The notes below the pieces were generated by a model. The model saw nothing but the letters and a program-made list of their open reading frames with translations, ran no database searches and was not told where the DNA came from. A program made the translations under genes and the position numbers. Of a DNA stretch of 13,998 bases, positions 7,400-12,663 are shown in pieces (positions within the stretch are counted from its first letter, which is position 1; every line of letters starts with the position of its first letter). Source of the stretch: Bacillota bacterium (GTDB taxonomy: Bacteria; Bacillota; Clostridia; Acetivibrionales; DTU013); NCBI GenBank assembly GCA_023409615.1, contig JAEYRF010000186.1, positions 1 through 13,998 on the forward strand, in the 5' to 3' direction.

Positions 7400-7882
7400 A
7401 TGTCAGAAAAGTATTATTCAGTAGAGCAAATTTCAAAGATGCTTAAAATCCACCAGAAAACTATCCAGCGCTATATTAGGGAAGGGAAGCTTCGAGCTAA
7501 TAAAATAGGTAAAAGTTGGCGCATTACCGGTCACGATTTAAGCGTTTTTATTGAAAGTGAAAAAAACGTCTATTTATCCGAAGACCAGAATAAAACACTT
7601 CTGGAAGACCAGAATAGAAAACTGCCAATCGAAGATAGGTTCAAGGTATCAGCAGTTGTAGATATTAATGTTTACAATAGGGACGATGCAATTCATATCA
7701 TTGATATGTTGACAGGGGCACTAAATTCAAAGCCGCCTGAATATGGAAGATCATCCATGCAAACGCAGCATATTATCGAAGAAAATAAAATTCGCATAAC
7801 CTTGTGGGGTGGTATTCGCTTTATGGAAGTGATGATGAGTTCTATATCTGCATTGGCAGATCAAATGGAGGAGGAGGAATAA
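7400..7882 (+). CDS. Excisionase-type helix-turn-helix DNA-binding protein
   Basis: This 160-residue protein has an N-terminal HTH of the excisionase/MerR-like type (HTH_17, about 5-51): YYSVEQISKMLKIHQKTIQR, then YIREGKLRANKIGKSWRI. A short linker holds a duplicated EDQN octad (61-68 and 69-76). A C-terminal domain (about 83-160) starts KVSAVVDINV, continues KIRITLWGGIRFMEV and ends in an acidic tail; I do not recognise it, but it is a plausible ligand-sensing or dimerisation module. The ATG has AAGGAG at 7386-7391, 8 bases upstream. The gene directly follows a strong promoter with a dyad, suggesting autoregulation. It is 2 bases from the hydrolase start, so the two genes are probably translationally coupled and the protein likely controls the hydrolase. 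It is not near an integrase, so a phage excisionase role is unlikely. Confidence 0.85.
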   Translation: MSEKYYSVEQISKMLKIHQKTIQRYIREGKLRANKIGKSWRITGHDLSVFIESEKNVYLSEDQNKTLLEDQNRKLPIEDRFKVSAVVDINVYNRDDAIHIIDMLTGALNSKPPEYGRSSMQTQHIIEENKIRITLWGGIRFMEVMMSSISALADQMEEEE

Positions 7883-7884
7883 AT

Positions 7885-8712
7885 ATGATGACAAGCGTAT
7901 TCAAAAGCGAGGAAAGCAGAGACATGATCCGCTCCCGCTACAACCAAATTCTTAGTGCATTTCCCTTTAAACAACTGTATATTGATACGTCATTCGGTAA
8001 GACATTTATTCTTGAGTCCGGTGTTCCTGAGAACCCTCCGTTAATCCTTCTGCATGGATCATGCAGCAACAGTGCATTTTGGTTTGGAGAGATTTCTGTA
8101 TTGTCTAATATGTTTCATGTATTAGCTGTAGACATAATTGGAGAAGCTGGAAACAGTGAGGAGAAAAGACTTGATTTAAATCAGGATGGTTATGCAGACT
8201 GGTTAAAAGAAGTGTTTGATGCACTCTCTATCGAGAAAGCTGTTGTAATGGGGAATTCGCTTGGCAGCTGAATGGCTTTGAAATTCTCTGTAAAATACCC
8301 TGATAGTGTTGCACGGCTTATTCTGATTGCACCATCCGGATTATCAGAACAGAATGCGGATTTTCTGGAGAGAGCAAAGAATGCCGCACTGAAAAATGAG
8401 GCTTTAACATTGGATTCCTCTGTTGCTCAGGGGAATGAATTGCCAAAAGAGGTTGAGGAATTCATCAATTTAATTCTTTGGGGGTACAACCCGATTGCAG
8501 AGGAATTACCCACTTTCTCAGATGGACAGATTTTAAGGCTCGTTATGCCGATACTGTTTATTGCTGGTAAGAACGATGTTATTATCGACTCTGTGTCTGC
8601 CGCGCAAAGACTCAGCAAACTTATCTCAAATGCTGAAGTCCATCTGTTGGAAAACACTGGTCATATTGTGCTAAATGCATTGGAGTACGTTATCCCATTT
8701 CTAATTAAATGA
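7885..8712 (+). pseudogene. Alpha/beta hydrolase interrupted by in-frame TGA
   Basis: Read through one stop, this is a 275-codon alpha/beta hydrolase of normal length. The oxyanion segment is LLHGSCSN (55-62). The nucleophile elbow is G123-N-S125-L-G. The acid is probably D231 (FIAGKND) and the base H260 (ENTGHIV). The TGA at 8269-8271 (codon 129) comes directly after GNSLGS, where relatives usually read GGW before MALKF; TGG to TGA is one change. Both parts, 7885-8268 and 8272-8709, stay in one frame with no other lesion, so the event is recent, a sequence error, or read-through. Without read-through the first part lacks the acid and base and the second lacks the nucleophile, so neither should be active. 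The start ATG ATG (7885/7888) follows a GGAGGAGGA run at the end of the HTH gene. The substrate is unknown. Confidence 0.85.
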
Positions 8713-8775
8713 GATTAGCGTGAGCATAATAATGAAGAGAGGCAAGTCTATCGCCGTAGAATTTCATCAATTCCC

Positions 8776-8804
8776 TTGACAGATTAGCACCGATACTTTA
8801 AAAT
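8776..8804 (+). promoter_or_regulatory. Sigma-A-type promoter ahead of ylxM-ffh
   Basis: TTGACA (8776-8781), a 17-base spacer and TAAAAT (8799-8804) give the same boxes and spacing as the promoter at 7339. Transcription would start near 8811, leaving a leader of about 120 bases before ylxM. The start point would lie inside the hairpin that follows. Confidence 0.7.
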
Positions 8805-8834
8805 AAGGTGTAAAGTAAAAATGCTTTACACCTT
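8805..8834 (+). terminator. Hairpin, either terminator of the hydrolase unit or operator at the ylxM promoter
   Basis: AAGGTGTAAAG (8805-8815) pairs perfectly with CTTTACACCTT (8824-8834) around an 8-base loop, and TGCCTTTTAT follows. It could end transcription coming from the hydrolase, although the T-tract is broken by GCC. It also abuts the -10 box and covers the likely start point, so it could equally be a repressor dyad for ylxM-ffh. The sequence alone does not decide. Confidence 0.5.
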
Positions 8835-8895
8835 TGCCTTTTATATGAAATTTGCAGAAGCGTTAGCTTCAGGTGCTGCAATTCGAAAGAGGCAT

Positions 8896-8925
8896 ATGAA
8901 AGAATATTTGATATTTGAAATGTGA
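8896..8925 (+). CDS. Possible 9-residue leader peptide upstream of ylxM
   Basis: ATG 8896 opens a nine-codon frame (MKEYLIFEM) that ends at TGA 8923-8925, 6 bases before and in the same frame as the ylxM ATG. AAAGAGG (8886-8892) precedes it by only 3 bases, which is closer than usual. ylxM itself has no clear ribosome binding site, so reinitiation from this peptide is conceivable. The evidence is weak. Confidence 0.2.
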   Translation: MKEYLIFEM

Positions 8926-8931
8926 AAAATA

Positions 8932-9285
8932 ATGGATGATTTATTTACCATAAGCCTGCTGCTTGATTTTTACGGGCAAATGGTGACAAAAAGACAATTT
9001 GATATCCTGGATCTCTATTATAACAGTGACTACTCCTTGGGCGAGATCGCAGAGGAGCTAAACATAAGCAGACAGGGAGTCCATGACAATATTAAGCGTG
9101 GGAGGGCTGCCCTTCTCTCTATGGAACAGAAGCTTGGTCTTGTGGACAGGTTTGACAGGCAGAAGAAGAAAGCGGCAGAAATACTGAATTTGATTGAAAG
9201 CATTGATACATCGGTTTTGATCGAATCGGATTATGAGACTATAAGTAAGGCAAAGAATGAGATACGACGTTTAGTGGAGGATTAA
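8932..9285 (+). CDS. ylxM: YlxM, SRP-associated HTH protein (UPF0122)
   Basis: This 117-residue protein belongs to the YlxM/p13 family, small sigma-factor-like HTH proteins encoded with ffh in Firmicutes and linked to signal recognition particle function. The N-terminal helix LLLDFYGQMVTKRQFDIL is typical. The HTH spans about 34-62 (YSLGEIAEELNISRQGVHDN and the following NIKRGRAALL). The rest is charged and helical. The frame is closed upstream by the TGA at 8923-8925, so ATG 8932 is the only reasonable start and gives the family-typical N-terminus, but no convincing Shine-Dalgarno sequence precedes it. It lies 5 bases before ffh, whose ribosome binding site is inside the end of this gene. 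It probably helps set SRP GTPase activity or expression. Confidence 0.93.
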   Translation: MDDLFTISLLLDFYGQMVTKRQFDILDLYYNSDYSLGEIAEELNISRQGVHDNIKRGRAALLSMEQKLGLVDRFDRQKKKAAEILNLIESIDTSVLIESDYETISKAKNEIRRLVED

Positions 9286-9290
9286 TATAT

Positions 9291-10634
9291 ATGGCTCTTT
9301 TTGAAGGGTTATCAGGGAAGCTTCAGGACACAATCAATAAATTCCGAGGCAAAGGCCGAGTGTCAGATAAAGATGTCAAGGATATGATGCGCGAGATTAA
9401 GCTTGCGCTGCTTGAAGCTGATGTAAATTTTAAAGTGGTAAAGGACTTCATTAACAAGGTGTCAGAGCGGGCTGTCGGCCAGGATGTGTTGGAAAGCCTC
9501 ACTCCGGGACAGCAGGTCATCAAGATTGTCCACGAGGAATTAATCAACTTAATGGGTAGTGTACCTGCTAAGATTACGTTTGCAAATAAACCACCGACGA
9601 TCTATATGATGGTTGGGTTACAGGGCTCCGGCAAAACCACCACATCGGGGAAATTAGCCAGTCTTTTACGAAAGCAGGGCAAGAATCCACTGTTGGTTGC
9701 ATGTGATGTTTACCGTCCCGCAGCAGTTAAGCAGCTACAGGTTGTTGGTAACCAGCTTAGCGTCCCGGTTTTTGCAATTGAGGGCAATACTGATCCCGTT
9801 CATATCGCAAAAAAGGCAATTGAACATGCAACCACTATGCTATATGATCTGGTGATCATTGATACAGCAGGTCGGCTCCATATAAATGAGGAGCTTATGG
9901 ATGAACTGGATAGGATTAAAAAAACGGTACATCCTCATGAGATTCTGCTAGTTATAGACTCCATGACAGGACAGGACGCTGTCAATGTGGCACAAAGCTT
10001 CAATGAGAAACTTGGAGTGGATGGACTGGTATTGACAAAGTTGGATGGCGATACAAGAGGCGGCGCGGCACTTTCTGTGAAGGCCGTTACAGGAAAGCCG
10101 ATCAAATTTGCGGCAACTGGTGAAAAGCTCAGTGATATTGAACCATTTTATCCGGATAGAATGGCGTCAAGGATACTTGGCATGGGCGATGTTCTTAGCC
10201 TGATTGAAAAAGCTCAGGAATCTTTTGATGAAAAGAAAGCAATTGAGATGGAGCGGAAGCTTCGGACGCAGCAGTTCACACTGGATGATTTCTTGGAGCA
10301 GATGGAACAGGTAAAAAAGATGGGCCCTCTCAATCAAGTGCTTGGAATGCTGCCTGGTATGAACACTAAGGCATTGCAAAATATTGATGTGGATGAGAAG
10401 AAAATGGGTCACACCGAGGCTATCATTAAGTCTATGACAGTTAAAGAACGCAATGAACCGTCCATTATCAACGGCAGTAGAAGGAAGAGGATTGCTGCAG
10501 GCAGCGGAACGACTATCCAGGAAGTGAACAGTCTTCTTAAGCAATTCGAGGAAGTTAAGAAGATGATGAAGATGATGACAGACACAGGCAGAAAAGGTGG
10601 TAAGGGATTGGGAAAATTCAGAATGCCGTTTTAG
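9291..10634 (+). CDS. ffh: Signal recognition particle GTPase Ffh (SRP54)
   Basis: Ffh binds 4.5S/scRNA and the signal sequences of nascent membrane proteins and delivers ribosomes to FtsY at the membrane. The 447-residue protein has an N domain (1 to about 95) and a G domain with G1 GLQGSGKTT (109-117), DVYRPAA (139-145), DTAGR (191-195) and TKLDGDTRGG (249-258). A methionine-rich M domain follows (about 320-447), with the RNA-binding stretch GSRRKRIAAGSGT (395-407) and the KKMMKMM run (423-429). All GTPase motifs are intact and the length is normal. The start ATG 9291 follows GTGGAGG at 9274-9280, which overlaps the end of ylxM, implying coupled translation. The 62-base gap to rpsP shows no terminator. 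Confidence 0.98.
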   Translation: MALFEGLSGKLQDTINKFRGKGRVSDKDVKDMMREIKLALLEADVNFKVVKDFINKVSERAVGQDVLESLTPGQQVIKIVHEELINLMGSVPAKITFANKPPTIYMMVGLQGSGKTTTSGKLASLLRKQGKNPLLVACDVYRPAAVKQLQVVGNQLSVPVFAIEGNTDPVHIAKKAIEHATTMLYDLVIIDTAGRLHINEELMDELDRIKKTVHPHEILLVIDSMTGQDAVNVAQSFNEKLGVDGLVLTKLDGDTRGGAALSVKAVTGKPIKFAATGEKLSDIEPFYPDRMASRILGMGDVLSLIEKAQESFDEKKAIEMERKLRTQQFTLDDFLEQMEQVKKMGPLNQVLGMLPGMNTKALQNIDVDEKKMGHTEAIIKSMTVKERNEPSIINGSRRKRIAAGSGTTIQEVNSLLKQFEEVKKMMKMMTDTGRKGGKGLGKFRMPF

Positions 10635-10682
10635 TGTTCGGAGTTTTTGTAATCAATAACCTTTATATACACATTTTTTGAG

Positions 10683-10690
10683 AGGAGGTG
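10683..10690 (+). promoter_or_regulatory. Strong ribosome binding site of rpsP
   Basis: AGGAGGTG is an extended match to the 16S anti-Shine-Dalgarno sequence, 6 bases before ATG 10697. It rules out the in-frame GTG at 10688, which lies within the site itself. A further ATG at 10693 is out of frame. Confidence 0.85.
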
Positions 10691-10696
10691 ACATGC

Positions 10697-10942
10697 ATGG
10701 CAGTTAAGATCAGACTGAAGAGAATCGGAGCAAAAAAGAGTCCTTTTTACAGAGTAGTTGTTGCAGATTCGAGATACCCACGTGACGGTAGATTTATTGA
10801 GGAAATAGGCACATACAATCCGTTGACTAATCCGGCTGAAGTTAAGATAGACGGTGAGAAAGCAGCACAGTGGATCAAGAATGGTGCGCAGCCTACAGAT
10901 ACGGTGAAATCTTTGCTGAAGAAGACCGGTGTTATTCAGTAA
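10697..10942 (+). CDS. rpsP: 30S ribosomal protein S16
   Basis: This 81-residue protein is bS16, a small-subunit component needed for assembly of the 16S rRNA 5' domain. MAVKIRLKRIGAKKSPFYRV, then ADSRYPRDGRFIEEIGTYNP and the late GAQPTDTV, are near-invariant for the family. The start is chosen from the very strong AGGAGGTG and the conserved MAVKIRLKR N-terminus. It lies between ffh and khpA, as in many Firmicutes, 48 bases before khpA. Confidence 0.98.
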   Translation: MAVKIRLKRIGAKKSPFYRVVVADSRYPRDGRFIEEIGTYNPLTNPAEVKIDGEKAAQWIKNGAQPTDTVKSLLKKTGVIQ

Positions 10943-10990
10943 TATGTGAGTAACAACATTTTTCTTTGGCTTTAGCGGGAGGGTAGCTAA

Positions 10991-11221
10991 ATGAAGGAAC
11001 TTCTCGAAATCATTGCCAGAGCACTTGTTGACTATCCTGAAGAGGTAAATGTCAATGAAGTCGAAGGCGAAAACGCCATTATTCTTGAGCTCAGAGTTGC
11101 AAAAGAAGATATGGGCAAGGTAATTGGAAAGCAGGGCCGGATAGCTAAAGCTATCAGAGCCGTTGTAAAGGCTGCAGCCATTAAAGAGAATGTAAGGGTT
11201 GTAGTTGAGATAGTACAGTAA
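10991..11221 (+). CDS. khpA: KH-domain RNA-binding protein KhpA (YlqC family)
   Basis: This 76-residue protein is essentially a single KH domain with the GxxG loop as G46-K-Q-G49 (MGKVIGKQGRIAKAIRAVVK). The family binds RNA, and in other Firmicutes it pairs with KhpB/Jag to influence cell division and envelope synthesis. The length is typical. ATG 10991 follows GGGAGGG (10977-10983) at 7 bases. The stop codon at 11219-11221 overlaps the first bases of an intrinsic terminator, so khpA may be the last gene of the shorter operon transcript. Confidence 0.93.
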   Translation: MKELLEIIARALVDYPEEVNVNEVEGENAIILELRVAKEDMGKVIGKQGRIAKAIRAVVKAAAIKENVRVVVEIVQ

Positions 11222-11252
11222 AAGGTGTTTTATGCAACACCTTTTTCTTTTT
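11220..11252 (+). terminator. Intrinsic terminator between khpA and rimM
   Basis: AAAAGGTGTT (11220-11229) pairs with AACACCTTTT (11236-11245) around a TTATGC loop, and TCTTTTT follows. It is a well-formed rho-independent terminator that starts within the khpA stop codon. Only 31 bases remain before rimM and I see no clear promoter there, so it probably gives partial termination and lowers rimM-trmD relative to rpsP. Confidence 0.8.
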
Positions 11253-11283
11253 ACCAGCCATTTTGATATGAAGGTGAAAAAAT

Positions 11284-11802
11284 ATGATTGATTATCTGCA
11301 AATCGGAAAAATAGTAAATACGCATGGTGTCAGGGGTGAAGTAAAACTGATTCCATTGACAGACAATCCTAATCGTTTTGATGAGTTGGAGTGGGTGTTT
11401 ATCGAAAAGGAAGGAAAGATGGATAAGCATACCATTCAACAGGTTAAATATACGAAAGGCTCTGTCATGATTAAGTTTACAAGTATTAACTCCGTAGATG
11501 AAGCAGAGCAATACAGGGACTGTTTTGTCCTGGTTGACCGTGAAAATGCTGTCAAGCTCCCCGAAAATTCATATTTTATATGTGACATTCTCGGATGCAG
11601 TGTTTTTGATGAAAAAGGTGTTCTCCTTGGAGAACTTGTAGATATTCTGCAAACCGGCAGTAATGATGTGTATGTTATAAGAAATCAATCGGGTAAAGAA
11701 ATATTGCTGCCTGCACTAAAGAGTGTTGTAAGCAGTATTTCACTGGAGCAGCAGAGAATAGATGTGATCATTCCGAAAGGATTAGTGGATGATGAAGTTT
11801 GA
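11284..11802 (+). CDS. rimM: 16S rRNA processing / 30S maturation factor RimM
   Basis: RimM binds ribosomal protein S19 and helps assemble the head of the 30S subunit. The 172-residue protein has the N-terminal RimM domain with THGVRGE (13-19) and a C-terminal PRC-barrel domain (about 96-168) from YFICDILGCSVFDEKG through GSNDVYVI to EILLPALKSVV. Length and both domains are normal. ATG 11284 follows AAGGTG (11271-11276) at 7 bases. Its end overlaps the start of trmD by 14 bases, so the two are translationally coupled. An intrinsic terminator just upstream suggests transcription into this gene is reduced. Confidence 0.97.
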   Translation: MIDYLQIGKIVNTHGVRGEVKLIPLTDNPNRFDELEWVFIEKEGKMDKHTIQQVKYTKGSVMIKFTSINSVDEAEQYRDCFVLVDRENAVKLPENSYFICDILGCSVFDEKGVLLGELVDILQTGSNDVYVIRNQSGKEILLPALKSVVSSISLEQQRIDVIIPKGLVDDEV

Positions 11803-12517
11803 TATATTGACAATTTTCCCGGAAATATTTGATACAGTGCTTGGAAGCAGTATAATTGGCCGTGCACAGGAAAGTGGATTGTTATCGGTAAATGCTTATA
11901 ATATCCGCGACTTTTCAAAGGATAAGCATAAAAAGACAGACGATTATCCTTATGGAGGCGGAAATGGTCTTGTTATGCTGGCACAGCCGATTTATGATGC
12001 ATATCAGTATATTGTCAAAGACCTTGATTACAAGCCCCACTGCATCTTTATGAGTCCGCAGGGAAAGCGGCTGGATCAGAAGCTTGTAGAGGAGTTGTCG
12101 GCTCATAATCATATCATCCTGCTATGTGGACATTATGAGGGTGTAGATGAGCGGATACTTGATGAACTGGTGGATGAAGAGGTGTCAATAGGTGATTATG
12201 TCCTTACGGGAGGAGAACTTCCTGCCATGGTTCTTGTAGATGCCATCAGCAGAACGATCCCCGGCGTATTATCAAATGAAGATTCTTATGCAGATGAATC
12301 GCACAAGGATGGTGTGCTTGAGTATCCTCAATATACAAGGCCTGGCGACTTTATGGGAAGACAGGTTCCAGAGATACTGCTGTCAGGACATCATGCTAAC
12401 ATTAATAAATGGCGCAGACTTCAGGCTTTGAAGAGGACGCGAGAAAGAAGGCCGGACCTTTATCAAAAACTGGAGCTAACGAAGGAAGACAAAAAGCTGT
12501 TAGAAGATGATGATTGA
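11789..12517 (+). CDS. trmD: tRNA (guanine37-N1)-methyltransferase TrmD
   Basis: TrmD transfers a methyl group from S-adenosylmethionine to N1 of G37 in tRNAs, preventing +1 frameshifts. The 242-residue SPOUT enzyme shows DDYPYGGGNG (51-60), CGHYEGVDER (113-122) and GDYVLTGGE (135-143, the knot that binds the cofactor), then YTRP (182-185). It begins inside the end of rimM at ATG 11789, or possibly the next ATG at 11792. AAAGGA (11776-11781) is 7 bases from the first, which I prefer. No rplS follows, although it often ends this operon in Firmicutes. I see no strong terminator after the stop, only a 5-bp CCTAT/ATAGG dyad. Confidence 0.97.
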   Translation: MMKFDILTIFPEIFDTVLGSSIIGRAQESGLLSVNAYNIRDFSKDKHKKTDDYPYGGGNGLVMLAQPIYDAYQYIVKDLDYKPHCIFMSPQGKRLDQKLVEELSAHNHIILLCGHYEGVDERILDELVDEEVSIGDYVLTGGELPAMVLVDAISRTIPGVLSNEDSYADESHKDGVLEYPQYTRPGDFMGRQVPEILLSGHHANINKWRRLQALKRTRERRPDLYQKLELTKEDKKLLEDDD

Positions 12518-12618
12518 GAATGTCATAGACCAAATTCACTACTAAAAAATGAACCTTTAAACCTATGTAATAGGGAGCATTATACTACATATCTCTTAGC
12601 CGGTAAATGCTAAAATGT

Positions 12619-12648
12619 AAATGTATATTTATCAAAATGTATATTTAT
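12619..12648 (+). repeat. Tandem 14-mer direct repeat upstream of the SH3b-protein gene
   Basis: AAATGTATATTTAT occurs at 12619-12632 and again at 12635-12648, a 16-base spacing that places both copies on about the same helical side after one and a half turns. It ends just before the ribosome binding site, so it lies in the leader or promoter of the next gene. It may be a regulator site or chance in A+T-rich DNA. Confidence 0.4.
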
Positions 12649-12656
12649 AAGGGGTG
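12649..12656 (+). promoter_or_regulatory. Ribosome binding site selecting a TTG start
   Basis: AAGGGGTG lies 7 bases before TTG 12664. No in-frame ATG occurs until well inside the gene, so this site supports TTG initiation. Confidence 0.7.
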
Positions 12657-12663
12657 AAAATCC

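Noticed and set aside
8269..8310. Selenocysteine at the in-frame TGA of the hydrolase
   Set aside because: I see no convincing stem-loop directly after the TGA, and relatives have Trp, not Cys, at this position.
10167..10544. Long open frame on the minus strand opposite ffh
   Set aside because: It lies wholly inside the well-supported ffh gene, has no ribosome binding site of note and resembles no family. It is a shadow frame.
10688..10696. GTG at 10688 as the rpsP start
   Set aside because: It falls inside the AGGAGGTG ribosome binding site, and S16 proteins begin at MAVKIRLKR.
12556..12580. CCTAT/ATAGG dyad after trmD as a terminator
   Set aside because: It has a 5-bp stem with a 3-base loop and no T-tract, so it is too weak to call.
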